A stretch of DNA of 64,000 nt, from positions 2,914,001 to 2,978,000 of the forward strand of contig NC_088938.1 of NCBI RefSeq assembly GCF_033473495.1, given 5' to 3'. The translations under genes were made by a program, and so were the position numbers. The notes under the pieces are model-generated. The model saw nothing but the letters and a program-made list of their open reading frames with translations, ran no database searches and had not been told where the DNA came from. Each line of letters begins with the position of its first letter. The stretch's first letter is position 1. Origin of the DNA: Cercospora beticola. Lineage: Eukaryota > Ascomycota > Dothideomycetes > Mycosphaerellales > Mycosphaerellaceae. Below, one piece after another: positions 1 to 12,251 of the stretch.

Positions 1-110
1 GACGAGGATGACGGAGGGCATGGTGGCGGAGTTGCCGTCGCCGCGGCAGAGCTGGGGGAGAGAGGCGATGTCGGTGTTGGTGAAGTTTGGTCGATGAAGC
101 TGGTGTAACG
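1..110 (-). CDS. partial exon of a minus-strand gene running off the window start
   Basis: On the minus strand a frame stays open from about position 110 to the window edge, with strongly C-ending codons and a sensible composition (it contains NFTNTDIASL and, at its exit, MPSVILV). Just upstream of it the minus strand reads TTACACCAG, a plausible 3' splice acceptor, and the same frame is closed by a stop before that. An alternative is a gene whose first ATG is the one about 20 bp from the edge, which has a CCACC leader. I do not recognise the protein. Too little is present to assign a function. Confidence 0.35.
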
Positions 111-404
111 CGGCGGTGGTGCTTCACTTCAAAAGTTGGCTTGTGACGCAAGACCAGCCAGAGTCCGTGCGTTGCATGTGTTGTTCGCATGGCGGGGCAC
201 TTGCACTATTGCATTGACTTTGGCCCCTTCGCTAGGACTCCACCTCCGAGACACACGCCATCCCTTCATATCTCCCAGCCTGACCGCCCTTATCTGCTCT
301 CGTGCGCGACCGAGAAACGCTACTACACTTCATGGCGCCATCATAGGATCAATATTTCGGCTTCGTCACTTTCTTCCGTACACATATTCCACCCTTCCAC
401 CACG

Positions 405-1874
405 ATGCCACAACGAGATCCCGAAACAGGCTGCGTTGTGCCCGACACCGGCGAATGGCCCGCTCCTCCACAAGAAGACGTGCCCATCAAGGAAGATCGG
501 TTATGGATTGACGGCTGCTTTGACTTCTTCCATCATGGTACTACTGCCTACTTGCCTACATGAAATTCTGCACGATATCCTATCCTCCACAAGAACCGCA
601 AAGAAAAGAACACATGGCTGATCAGCGGACTCTCTCTTTGATCAGGCCATGCAGGTGTCATGCTGCAATCGCGCCGCTTCGGCGATGAGCTCCTCGTGGG
701 CCTGCACAACGATGAAGACATCCTTGCGAACAAGGGCCCCACAGTCATGTCCCTCGCCGAACGAACTGCCGCCGTGAACGCCTGCCGCTTCAGCACAAAA
801 TGTATTCCGCACGCTCCTTACGTTACTTCGATTCCCTGGATCAGTCATTACGGGTGCAAATATGTCACGCATGGCGATGACATCACGTCAGACGCGAGCG
901 GTGAGGACTGCTATCGTTTTGTGAAGAGAGCAGGGAGAATGAAGATTGTGCCTCGGACGCCGGGTATCAGTACAACGGATCTTGTGGGGAGGATGCTGGA
1001 TGGGACGAAAGATCACTTCATTAAGAATTTGAGTGACTGCGTGGAGGGGAAAGAAGGAAGGCCAGAGTGGAATGAGGCGGAAAGGAGACAGCATGGGAAA
1101 GACATGCAGAAACGCTTCATCGAATACGCTGCTGCTCCTAATGGGAGAGACCCGTTCGTTGTCGTGTACGCTTTCACGCCCGATACCAGCAGGACTGGAA
1201 GTGGGAACTTCACAAGCTTGGTAGCAGGGATACCTCCGCGGCCGGGGCAGAGATTGGTATACGTGGACGGCGGTTTCGATCTGTTCTCCAGCGGGCACAT
1301 TGCATTTCTGGAGACTGTCATCAGATTGGAAGAAGAAAATGCGCAAATACGAGGCTGGTACAACGAAGCCGCTGTGCAGCAACGCATCGACCTGACTGGA
1401 TCCGACTACGCACCCGCGTACGTCATTGCAGGAGTCCACGACGACGAAATCGTTAACTCCTACCGCGGAGCGAACTACCCAATCATGAACATTTTCGAGC
1501 GAGGGCTTTGTGTGGTGCAATGCACATATGTCCACGGCGTTGTCTTTGGGGCTCCGTACACACCTAGCGTTGGATTTCTGGAATCTCTACCCTTCAGTCG
1601 CAGGCCCGATGCAGTATACCATGGGCCCACCGCTTTCATGCCGCCGAGCGCGAAAGAAGGCGATCCTTACCGAGACGCAAAAGCTTTGGGCATTTTTGTT
1701 GAGACGCCAGAACATGAGTTCCAAGATGTCAACGCGGAGCATATTGTGAAGAGGATTCTAGGGAGGAGAGACGAGTATGAGGAGCGGCAGAGGAAGAAAG
1801 GGGTCAAGAGTGTTGGCGAAGCTGAGCAGAGAAGAAAAGAGATGGAGGAAGGAAGGGGCAGTGTTCGAGCGTGA
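405..1874 (+). CDS. ECT1: ethanolamine-phosphate cytidylyltransferase
   Basis: Two exons, 405-537 and 646-1874, give 453 residues. The enzyme makes CDP-ethanolamine from CTP and phosphoethanolamine, the central step of the Kennedy route to phosphatidylethanolamine, in the cytosol. Two cytidylyltransferase domains are visible. The N-terminal one has WIDGCFDFFHHGHAG split by the 108-bp intron (GTACTA...ATCAG) and then NKGPTVMSLAER. The C-terminal one begins VYVDGGFDLFSSGHIAFLE. Both carry HxGH-like nucleotide-binding motifs (HHGHAG; SSGHIAF in the second, where the first His has become Ser, as is usual for the degenerate second domain). Length fits the family. The frame is open upstream to an ATG at 189, but the match to the family starts near 405, so I place the start there. 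The C-terminus is a charged Lys/Glu tail. Confidence 0.92.
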
Positions 1875-3429
1875 ATGACATTAGCGTTTCGTTGAGGGTA
1901 GCTGAGCGAGGAGTTTTGCAATGTTGAGTGTCTTACTGTGCGTGTGCGGTTCAACAGTGTAGTGTAATATGATACCCCACTGCAGGTGCGCGAGTGTAGA
2001 ATGGGAGAAACGAGGCTGTGAAGGATGAATGCTTCAGCTTTGCATGGGAGGGGCCCGAGCTGAGATTCTGCGCTCTCAATAGCTTTGTTCATGGCTGTTG
2101 GGCAGAGAAGATTCGTCGACGGAATGGGAGCAAGTCGTACTAGAACTCTTCCCGAACGAAATGATGGGGAAGTCACTTGCTGTATGCAAGCTCAGGCGCT
2201 CTGAGATTCAATATGCTACTCGAAACAAGTGCAGACTATCTCTCAAGGTCAATACGTTTTGTTTATCATTGCCAAGCTGGCCGCTCCTGAGCGTGCATAG
2301 TTTCCAGTTTCCAGAGCGATACTTCTTGCTGGTTGCTGGCCGTCTCGCTCCGCATCTTTCTTTGTCTGGAATGGGAGCTGTGCCTCGCAGCAGAGACCCG
2401 TCTCGGGAGGCAAGTGAGCGCGGCAGAAAAATGTGTGAGGTGTAGTCTCCGCTGACAGTGATTTAATCACTCAGTGATGTTGAGTCTCTCCCGACGAGGC
2501 TCTTGGATTCTTGTTGCCACAGACACTTAGTCCATGCATGAGTGAGAGCTTCTGGGCGAAGTGGAAGGGAATGGCATAAAATCGCGATGTTCATCCCGAG
2601 TGGAGAGTTGAAAGCCACAACCAATCGTAGCCGCAACGCTTCACATTCGGGAATGGTAAATTGATTCCGTGGTTTTGCTGTCGGATAGGGGTGGTTTTAT
2701 GGTTTATGCTCAAGTGAATGGCAGTTGTCATGTGGAATCACAAGAGGCCGAATCTTTGGCAGCAGTAGATTGAAGCTTGTGATTTCGAAATCTTGGATCC
2801 ATATGATCGCCATATGATCGAGCTGGCATGTGAATTATAGGACACGGGGTGAATACGCTGGTTGGTCAGTAACAAAAAGGTGCTGGTTCCTGGCAATAAG
2901 AAAACTTTGAACCACTGCTCGAACTTTGGCAGAGATGATATTGCTGGGACCTTTCAAAGGCGCTCAGAAGAAGAGAAGTGGTGAGTCGTCCCCAAATTAG
3001 GTGCTTTCTCGTTGACAGAATGGCGGTCACTCGAAGTATTTCTGCCCGTAATGGCATAGTAAGAGCTCTGCGTTCAGAAAGTCTTCACCTTTTTCCCGGT
3101 GAGCTCTAGGCTGATGGAGAGTGTTGTCGCAAACGCTTCCGAGTCAACTTGCGTGTCCGACATGACGGAGGTTGACCAGTTGACCAGTGCCAGTTCTGCT
3201 GAGTTTTATGTTTGTTGGTGGGGTGAATAATGAGAAACATCTGACACAGAGGTGAATTTGAAAAAGCAGAACGCGTATGAGTTATCGGGAGGGTTTTATT
3301 AGAGCTGTCAGATGTAAGCGGAGTGAATGCGACCTGCTCGAGGCCCTCAATTTCTGCTTGTGAAAGTTTGGAGACTTTTAGGCTTGGCCAGAAGTGAATT
3401 GCTTGAGACATGTGATATTCACCAAGGTG
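1875..3429. other. intergenic, no supported gene
   Basis: About 1.5 kb between ECT1 and a doubtful minus-strand gene. Short open frames occur on both strands (for example 2098-2445 plus) but show no family motif, no splice-supported extension and poor codon composition. I see nothing further here. Confidence 0.4.
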
Positions 3430-4007
3430 AGTTGAATTGGGTGCAAAAAGATGTGATGCTCCTTTCCCGCATGTGAAAGGTGTGAAGCATATTGTACGCA
3501 GTTTAGAAGCGTATTGCCATCGTCTCTCTTGCTGTCCGATTAAGTAAGCGTCTTCGTGTTTCTCAATTGCAGACAGTTGTCTCAACTCCATTTTGGCACA
3601 ACAAGCTCTCCAGAGCAAAAAGTGCCTACGCATATGAAGTCGAAGTTCCGCAGAGATGTCAGCCAGAATGTCAAGTGTTGAAGCTGACATCGCGTCTCCA
3701 GTTCTTCGATTTGCCTCATCTGCTTGCGAGAGGGTGTTGACTGAGTGAAAAAGAGCGACGCGAGCATTGACCTGGACGCCTTTCCAGCATTTGAGATCGT
3801 TGGTTTATTGCAGTCCATGAAGAGCAGGAAGTGAATTGCGCAGCGGAGATGTGGTGGAAGGACCGCGGCACGGCGGAGTGTTTCTCCGATGACCGGCATT
3901 GCGTCAGGGTTGACGAATGGGCGCCCGCGAATATCTGACCTGCAGTTCGCCTCAATCTCGAACCACAAAAGTCGACGATACCGCCGCGGTAAGGAAGTGG
4001 GAAACAT
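3430..4007 (-). CDS. possible hypothetical protein gene, divergent from HEM2
   Basis: A minus-strand ATG at 4007 opens a frame of 141 codons (GRPFVNPDAMPVIGETLRR). A second open frame covers roughly 3690-3430 (STLDILADISAELRLH). The two can be joined in frame by an intron starting GTCAATG after the AGKASR codons and ending GAAG. Base composition is moderately coding-like, and a divergent gene 238 bp from the HEM2 start would make a shared promoter. I recognise no domain, the donor is not a strong consensus, and the 3' limit is uncertain. It may be lineage-specific or spurious. Confidence 0.28.
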
Positions 4008-4158
4008 TGCTCAGCTGCTTCCTGTCAGACTGCTTCAGCTCCTTCGAAATTCTGTCGCCATCGCACACCGCCGACTACTTCGCCTATACAAGTTGCTCAC
4101 AGGTCCCTCCTTCCACGTAGACCCTCTTCAGCCGCGGCTACGAGCGCAATTGGAATAG

Positions 4159-5391
<1,233 letters not shown>

Positions 5392-5621
5392 GAGAGTCAG
5401 CTACAGCGAAACAGTATGTAGAGCACTTTCAATTTTGATCGCATTTCCGCTCCTGCCGTTTTGTCTTCGGTGCGTTTCGTCGGGAGTTGACGCGAGAGAC
5501 GCGTTGTGAATGGAAAGGGCAGGAACGGTCACTGCACTTCTGCCTTGAGCGCCTGCCAGGACTTCACTTTCTCAACACAGCCCACCATTCCAACTCCTCG
5601 CCCAACCAGCAACACGAAAAT

Positions 5622-6933
5622 ATGGCAGTCGAAGAAGCACCTCGCCGTTCTGGTCGAGCTCGCAAACAAGTGAAGACGCTCGCCGAAGAGCAAGCACAGG
5701 CGACCGAGCTCGCAGAGGCTGCACAACCATCTCGCGGCAAGAAGCGAAAAGGAGGACCGCTTGTGAAGCCCGGCAACGTCGACGTCCTCAACGAACAGAG
5801 AGATGAGTTGCACTCCGGTGTCGACGCTGCTTTTGATCAGCATGACGCCTCGTTTACAGACGGCGAGGAACATTCGCCACCTCCAAAGAAGCGCAAGACC
5901 AGTAGCAAGAAGAAGAGCGCGAAGAATGATGGCCGACAACCATACGGCGCTGCTCCGATTGGCACAATGATCGAATGGTGAGTCTGTGGTGGGAAAGCTC
6001 TCAACCAACCACTTCACTTCGCTGACGGAGGCATTGCACAGGATCCCGGGACGCATGCGCAAGCAGCCAAAGATCTGGGAGCTGCCCAAGCCAGAGAAGG
6101 CTTTCAAACCTGACTGGCATGCCGACGCTGCTGAGAGACGAGGCGAAGCTCGCATCAATGCTATTCCGAGATTGGAGGAGGGCGAAGAAGAGACTCGGAT
6201 CCTGTCGTGCGTAACACTACCACTTGATCCACTCCTTCTGCTTACACTTTCTAGTGATATCGATGAGGACTCGGACAAGTACCAGAAGGCACGCGAGAAG
6301 GCCCGAACTGAGCGCATGGTCGTGCTGGAACGCAGTCGGGATGTCGAACAAGACTGCCATGCTCATCACGACGATTGCCCGGTCGAGACACTCCTGATCT
6401 CTGGCAGCAAGGGAAACGTTTACACCGTTCGTGTTTCTCACATTGTCACCTGCAACTGCCCGGTCAGCATCTTCGAGAGGAAGGGCACTGAGGAGCACTG
6501 CAAGCATGCTCTGTACGCCCTACACACGGTACTTCGCATTCCAGACCATTTGCAGTATCGCAACAGCTTTCTGCACTCGGAGTTGAAAGCGATCTTCGCC
6601 AACTCGCCTCCACTCCCTGCCCAAGTTGCCGAAGAGAGCGAGAAGGATGGCAATCGCAAAGCAACCGATGGAGACTGTCCAATATGCTTCATGGAGTTCG
6701 AAGAAGGCGAGGATCTCGTCTGGTGCAAGGCTTCTTGTGGCAACAATCTTCATGCTCAGTGCTTCAAGCAGTGGGAGAAGGCGAAGCATCCGGTGACTTG
6801 TCCCTACTGCCGCGCCTACTGGCAAGGCGAGAAGAGCAAGGGACAAGAGACTGCGACGATGACCAATGTTGCGATGCCTACCGAGCGCGGAAAGGGTGGC
6901 TACTACAACGTTGCTGCGCAGCTGGGATACTGA
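5622..6933 (+). CDS. SWIM zinc-finger and RING-finger protein (putative E3 ubiquitin ligase)
   Basis: Three exons, 5622-5977, 6042-6206 and 6255-6933, give 399 residues. The N-terminus is basic and Lys/Arg-rich with PPPKKRK, which looks like a nuclear localisation signal. A SWIM finger (TCNCPVSIFERKG, then HCKHALYAL) is centred near residue 240. A RING (CPICFMEFEEGED, then HAQCFKQW and CPYCRAYW) starts near residue 315. SWIM-plus-RING proteins are generally E3 ligases; the substrate is unknown. The second intron (48 bp, GTGCGT...TTCTAG) is a multiple of three with no stop, so retention would only insert 16 residues. I treat it as an intron because the insert is Leu-rich and breaks the acidic linker. 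Confidence 0.82.
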
Positions 6934-7198
6934 TGGGAGTGGCGAATGATCGGCTCCCGCATTGATAGTGCTCTCAGCATGCAGAGAGCGTAGTGTGAAC
7001 TGTTGACCAAGTCGCTCGCTATGTGATTGACAAACACGGGGGACCAATATGCACGGAATAGCGTTATGAGAAACGTGTCTGATGGTATTTCAATGAAACT
7101 CACTCTATTCTTCAGCTCAGCACCAACGCCAAACAGTGTATATTTGCTATGATTCAATAATACATCCTTTCATGAACACTCATTCCTCCCAACATGCT

Positions 7199-9331
7199 CT
7201 ACAACTTCGCCATGCCGCCCTTCAAAATATTCGCATACCGCGTCTTGTCATCATTGCGATACAACACCGGACTATCCGGGTAAGGATCCACAACCTTCGA
7301 GTTCAATGGATTCAACTGCGCAGCGCGATGGAACATATCCTCATAAACCTTTCCATCATATCTTCCCAGCGAGCTGTTGAGCTGCCAATCCGGGAAATCC
7401 CACGCATCGACCAATCGCACAGCATGAGGTCGAATCTCCTCCAACAATTGCATAACAGTCTTTGTTCGTGCAAGACGGATCTGAGCGACTGTGCACGCAG
7501 CCGAAGTGAAGAATTCGGAACTCTCAGACACTAGAGTGTGGAGTGCGTAGAGGCGGAAGAGCTTGTGCAAGAGAGTCAAAGTCTCTGGGTCGAGGGTTGT
7601 TTCCGAAGAAGAAGATGATGAAGCGTGGTGGAGAGTTTCGTAGAAATTCTTCACGACGAGGTATTGCGAATGGGCGCGGGAGAGGTTATAGAATGCGACC
7701 AAAAGAGAATTCCAAGATTTCTTCTCTTCGTCTCGGGCGCGAAGGGCTTCGAAGGTGAAGTATGCGGATCTCCAAGCGAAGGCTGCGACGATGTCGTCGT
7801 CTTTGCCGAGAATATCGAAAGCGGCGCCGGTGTCTTGGCGTTTGAGGTAGAAGGAGAGGATTTCGGTGGTGTCGTTGTTGGGTTCGTTGCCTTTGAGGAC
7901 GCTGCGGGCGGATTTGAGGAGGTAGCGGGCGACTTGTTGGGTTAACATGTAGTTGTCGCCTTCCCAGGTTACGGTTGGGAGGTAGTCGGCGTACCAGCTT
8001 CCCACGCCGGCGAAGGCGGAGTAGCCGTGGCCGCCCATGGCGCGGCGGCAGACTTCGAGGCCTTCGGCTGCGGTGCTGGAGCAGAGGGATTTGAGACCGC
8101 AGGAGGTGCCGTGGAGGTCGGCGAGGAGATCGGAGCCTGGGGTGGTTTCTTCGGGGCCGGCGGAGCGCTTGCTGTTTTGGTCGGTGACCTTCTTCTGCAT
8201 GTTCTTTTGGTTGGCTTCGTAGAGGTTCATCATGCCCTTGCCTGTGAAGTGAAGAGCGTAGGTGGCGGCCAAAAGAGGGAGGAGACGGGCCTGCACCATG
8301 GTGTAGTTGAGGGTTTGGTTCTCGCCCTTCTCCCATTGCGGTGCGTCGCGATCTTGAAATTGGCGACGGACAGCGAGGTATCGAGTGGCGATGGTGACAC
8401 CACGGGCGAGGGTGCTGCCAGATTGGAGGACAATGGTGCTGCGGACCCATGTGAGGGTGCCGTACACGAGTGCTGGTGAGGCTGGGCGGATGTATTTGCT
8501 TGTCTTAGGATCGACAGCAGAGAAGCGCGCCAACATGGCATCGTGAGGCACCTTGACCTTGTTGAAGAGCAGAAAACCATTGTCCATTGTGTTGTAGCCG
8601 ACCTTTGGCCCAATGTCTCCAGCGTAGATGTTTGGCAGGAGCTGGTGTGTCTTCAGATCTCTGATTGGGACAATGAATGGGTGAGGTCCGTATGGCTTGC
8701 CATTGATGATGAGCTGTGCCATCACGCAGGCATGGTTTGCAGTTCGTCCGAGAGAGCCGATCCACCACTTCGATGCAGTCAAATGAGGCGAGTGGATGGT
8801 GAAGGTCTTGTCATCGGCGTTCCATGTTGCGGTCGTCTCCAACCCACGCACGTTCGAGCCGTGGCCAAGCTCAGTCTGCGCATAACATCCAATGTGTCTG
8901 TATGCCTCTGCAGGCTTCAAGTACTTCTCTTGCTGCTCTGGAGTGCCTTGCCCGCGGAGCGTCACCAAGTACATGCCCTCGTGCAGTCCATACGGCAATG
9001 GCTCACTAATCAAGTCGTTTGCGACCCGTCTGTCCAAATCATTCCAGTTGTTCTGGAATGCGATTGTTGTCAACCTCTTTGACCTCGCCAGGCCCTTCTC
9101 CCACTTGTCCACGCGTCCATCGAAGTAGTCGTTGTCCTTGATGAATACTGGCTCTGCCTGCAGAACCTTCAATATCCGGTTCTTGCGCTCGAGAGCCTCT
9201 TTGCCGTGAAGGAATACAGAGAGCTGTGCACTGTTGACCTTGGACTTGTTGCGCTCTTGAGCGAGGAGATCGGTTCCCTGCGGCTCGGACGGCTTCAGGT
9301 CCTTGACCCACTGTGGCATTTCTGCAGCCAT
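7199..9331 (-). CDS. peroxisomal acyl-CoA oxidase
   Basis: Single exon, 710 residues, the usual size for the family. It carries out the first, FAD-dependent step of peroxisomal beta-oxidation, oxidising acyl-CoA to trans-2-enoyl-CoA and producing H2O2. Seen in order: the acyl-CoA oxidase N-terminal helical region, the FAD-binding middle domain (CYAQTELGHGSNVRGLET, then TASKWWIGSLG), and the C-terminal ACOX domain (VCRRAMGGHGYSAFAG and TWEGDNYMLTQQVARYLLK). The protein ends in Ala-Lys-Leu, a type 1 peroxisomal targeting signal. The start ATG at 9331 precedes AAEMPQWVKDLKP. It is tail-to-tail with the SWIM/RING gene, 265 bp apart. Symbols POX1/AOX1 are possible, but the paralogue cannot be settled here. 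Confidence 0.95.
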   Translation of the reverse strand: MAAEMPQWVKDLKPSEPQGTDLLAQERNKSKVNSAQLSVFLHGKEALERKNRILKVLQAEPVFIKDNDYFDGRVDKWEKGLARSKRLTTIAFQNNWNDLDRRVANDLISEPLPYGLHEGMYLVTLRGQGTPEQQEKYLKPAEAYRHIGCYAQTELGHGSNVRGLETTATWNADDKTFTIHSPHLTASKWWIGSLGRTANHACVMAQLIINGKPYGPHPFIVPIRDLKTHQLLPNIYAGDIGPKVGYNTMDNGFLLFNKVKVPHDAMLARFSAVDPKTSKYIRPASPALVYGTLTWVRSTIVLQSGSTLARGVTIATRYLAVRRQFQDRDAPQWEKGENQTLNYTMVQARLLPLLAATYALHFTGKGMMNLYEANQKNMQKKVTDQNSKRSAGPEETTPGSDLLADLHGTSCGLKSLCSSTAAEGLEVCRRAMGGHGYSAFAGVGSWYADYLPTVTWEGDNYMLTQQVARYLLKSARSVLKGNEPNNDTTEILSFYLKRQDTGAAFDILGKDDDIVAAFAWRSAYFTFEALRARDEEKKSWNSLLVAFYNLSRAHSQYLVVKNFYETLHHASSSSSSETTLDPETLTLLHKLFRLYALHTLVSESSEFFTSAACTVAQIRLARTKTVMQLLEEIRPHAVRLVDAWDFPDWQLNSSLGRYDGKVYEDMFHRAAQLNPLNSKVVDPYPDSPVLYRNDDKTRYANILKGGMAKL

Positions 9332-10455
9332 GATGGATGGATGGTGTGAAGGAAAAGTGAAGATCTAGTGAAAGACTTCCACGCGGGTAAGAGCAATGGA
9401 GATATTTATTCCTTCTGATGATGAGAAGGCAAGTTCCTCGGCCTTACCGATGCACGAGACAGGGCAATACCCAAGGGCCAAGGCACAGATAGATGAGCCG
9501 ATGTTTATACAGCTCTTACGGTCGAGAGAACGAGATTCGTAGCCTCGGCTCCCGAAATGGAGCACGTCACTGGCTGGTTGGGTGAGCCACATGCCGCCGG
9601 ATCATGCCGTAGATAAGATGTGATCCGATGACGGTGAAGACGAGCACTTGTCCAAGGCTTGTCTTGGCAGAATCGAAGCATTGTAGAAGTCCATGTAAAC
9701 ACTTTGTGTTACCTGTGTTGTCCGTTGACTTTGACATTCAGTAGTCAAGAACGATCCAATGGCTCACTTGCGGGAATTGCCGATGCACTGTCCGCGAACA
9801 TGAACAGTTTGCATGAACGGCGGGATGCTGCAGGTGAGAGTGCCTGAGGGAAGCATGATACAGTCCAGATATATGCTGGGCTGCCTCAGACAAAGACGTC
9901 TTTTTCCCTCCTTCTCGTTGGGAATCTCTGCCTGGGACGAGGGACTGTTGGCGTGGCCGCCAGCGTCGAGCTTGGCGCAAGCAGCCCACACTTGCCGACT
10001 GCCTCCTTTGTTTGCGCTCCACTCACTTTGGTTGGGAAGCAAAAATGTGCACGCTTTCTTCGCGCTGAGAACGACGATTTCTGTTCACCACAATGCCGGA
10101 CTCATATCGGCCAGATTGGCGAGAGCGAGCAGCGCTTCTGACTGGCAAGGTCTAGAACGCCACACCAATTGTACCTGGCCACCACCCCCGCTCGTCATGC
10201 AGCGCCCGTCGACCATCGCCGTCTCTGCCCTCGCGCCGCACCTCTGATCTACAGCTAAGATGCCTCTGCTGAGTATGCGCACTTCCTAAATGGCGCACTG
10301 AGAAGCGCCGATGACGCCCTGCGGCCCTACTATATACCCACTGCAGCCCTCGTGCGCCGCCCATCTGTGTCACTTCACCATTGAGATTTCTGACGTACAG
10401 CACTGACTCGCCCGCATCCTCACGCCACCACTGCTACAATCATACAGGCACCGCC
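9332..10455. other. intergenic between divergent acyl-CoA oxidase and HeLo genes
   Basis: About 1.1 kb that should hold both promoters. Open frames on both strands (for example 9813-10247 plus) lack family signals. The only element I can point to is the TATA-like site at 10331. Confidence 0.5.
10331..10338 (+). promoter_or_regulatory. TATA-like element of the HeLo gene
   Basis: TATATACC lies 125 bp upstream of the HeLo-domain ATG at 10456, a plausible TATA position given a short 5' leader. This is a motif match only. Confidence 0.35.
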
Positions 10456-11835
10456 ATGCCTGCCGACAAGACCGAATCAGCCCACGTCGAGCAATTAGAG
10501 AACCCCGAACATGAAGCCCTCCTCACCGGCGCCTTTGCGCTCGCCAGCTTGTTCAGTAGCTGTGTCGAGGCATTTGGGTTGATACATGCGAACCAGAAGT
10601 GGGACAAAGAGGAGCAGCTACAGTTGACGCGGTTGGGACTACAGCAGGCTCGTCTGTTGATATGGGGAACAGTGGTGGGCATAGCGTCTCCTCCAGCGTC
10701 TGTCACAGATCGCAAAGTTCCCAGACACCCTAGCTTGGCATATCCAGACTTGAAGGAGCCGACATTCTTCGATGCACGAGATGCCCGACTGGACGATCCC
10801 GAGTTCAGGACGCCTATCGAGCAGACCCTCAGCGCTATCGTAGACCGCTCGGCTGCGACCACGCGAGAAGAGATGATGGCCAAGTATGGGTTGAAACCGG
10901 CGAGAAAGTTTGGGCCGGTGCTCGAGCAGGCAATGGATATGAACCGGCTGGAAGGCTTTCGAGAGAAATATGCACTGCTCCGAGAGGTGGCCGAGGATGT
11001 TGCGCGCATCAATACAAGGCGGAACAATTCGCTGACCTACACGCCTTGGATGCTCGCCGATGTCGGGAAATTTGGCCACTTCATTGACCTCACACAAGAA
11101 AAGGTGGACTCGTTGATCAACTTGCTTGATGTGAAGGAAAAAGTGGACAGAGCCATGCGCATGGACATTCGAATGTTTGGCTGGCATATTATACCCGACC
11201 GAACGAGAACTGCCCAGGACATATCGAAGCTACGCATGCTGCAAGAAATTTGCAAAACTGATTATCCCGAGTACCTGGTTGCGACACAGCAGGCCCTGGA
11301 CAACATCAGCCGCGAGGCACGAGAATTTGCCGTCTCCTCTTACATTGTCTCCAAAGAGCAAGCCAAGTTTCTCAAGTCAGGGCATGATGCTAATGGCGAG
11401 GAAAAGCCCAAGAAAAAACCTGGCTTGCTGAAGCTGTTCAAACCATTCGGCAAGAGGGATCAGCATCGCATAGGGCACAGCCACAGCATCAGTGGCCCGG
11501 CCTCTGCACAAACAGATGACAACCTCGACCCTCCTCGCTCCATGTCTGATGTCGGACCAAACCTTGGCCGTATTCGCAGCAAATCGGTCGGCACTGAACT
11601 GGAGCTTGATGAAGATGTCAGAAATCGTCTCGCGCAGATGGAGACGCACACAAGTGAGGGCGCCAGTGAGTCACCTATGATCGTGGAGACATTTGGCAAA
11701 GCGATCGACACACCATTTGCAAGTCCTACCACGGTGCTACGACCTGCGAAGGAGCCGGGAGTCGTGGAAAGGCACGACATGTACAAAGGCATTGCCAGGA
11801 CTGAAACGCGAAACTTGCATCAGGCGGACTATTGA
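10456..11835 (+). CDS. HeLo-domain protein (prion-inhibition and propagation family)
   Basis: Single exon, 459 residues, starting at an ATG in ACCGCCATG; an in-frame extension upstream exists but has no match. Residues 10-200 resemble the HeLo helical domain known from HET-S/HET-s: a small hydrophobic start (LTGAFALASLFSSCVEAFG), then QLTRLGLQQARLLIWG, and later LRMLQEICKTDYPEYL. In HET-S this domain forms a membrane-active toxin triggered by amyloid templating. Here the C-terminal 130 residues are basic then Ser-rich and disordered (PKKKPGLLKLFKPFGKRD). I see no clear two-repeat amyloid motif of the HET-s kind, so the regulator, if any, is unknown. It could act in heterokaryon incompatibility or simply be one of many uncharacterised fungal HeLo proteins. 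Confidence 0.75.
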   Translation: MPADKTESAHVEQLENPEHEALLTGAFALASLFSSCVEAFGLIHANQKWDKEEQLQLTRLGLQQARLLIWGTVVGIASPPASVTDRKVPRHPSLAYPDLKEPTFFDARDARLDDPEFRTPIEQTLSAIVDRSAATTREEMMAKYGLKPARKFGPVLEQAMDMNRLEGFREKYALLREVAEDVARINTRRNNSLTYTPWMLADVGKFGHFIDLTQEKVDSLINLLDVKEKVDRAMRMDIRMFGWHIIPDRTRTAQDISKLRMLQEICKTDYPEYLVATQQALDNISREAREFAVSSYIVSKEQAKFLKSGHDANGEEKPKKKPGLLKLFKPFGKRDQHRIGHSHSISGPASAQTDDNLDPPRSMSDVGPNLGRIRSKSVGTELELDEDVRNRLAQMETHTSEGASESPMIVETFGKAIDTPFASPTTVLRPAKEPGVVERHDMYKGIARTETRNLHQADY

Positions 11836-12251
11836 GGTGTTTTGCTGACTATCTGATATCGTTTTATACCCATTCGTTGTTCGCTGCATTTGACGGAGGA
11901 AGGTAATGTTCTTATTGATAGGTTTGTGCACTATAGTAATGAGATTCTTGACTGCCAAGCCTCTCAGGCAATTCTCAGTCACTCACCAATGTAGGAGTTT
12001 GGAATACCAATGCTCCTTCCAAGAGTGGGACGAGCTACATACAGCTCTAACAAGACATTACCGCTTTGCCGAAGTATTTGAAGCTCTGGAGTGATAGCTT
12101 CAACAATGTGACGTATGCAAAGTTAATCAAAAGCAAGTGAGAGGTATAATACCTTCGATGTCCTGTCTTTACTTCCAGCGAACAGGATGCAACGCACAAA
12201 CAGCTGAAAGAACACCTCAATCAGCCAGATCCCAAGACACAAAACTCCACA
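11836..12251. other. intergenic, 3' of HeLo gene and promoter of GST
   Basis: About 415 bp, AT-richer than its neighbours. No gene or clear element seen. Confidence 0.5.

Noticed and set aside
405..1874. N-terminal extension of ECT1 from the in-frame ATG at 189, as a targeting peptide
   Set aside because: The 72 extra residues are His/Pro/Ser-rich without a convincing presequence, and the family start aligns at 405.
7686..8450. 254-codon Arg/Pro/His-rich minus frame in the acyl-CoA oxidase gene
   Set aside because: It is the shifted frame of the real gene; composition is low complexity.
8027..8479. 150-codon plus-strand open frame inside the acyl-CoA oxidase gene
   Set aside because: It is antisense to a well-supported coding region and arises from its skewed composition; no motif of its own.
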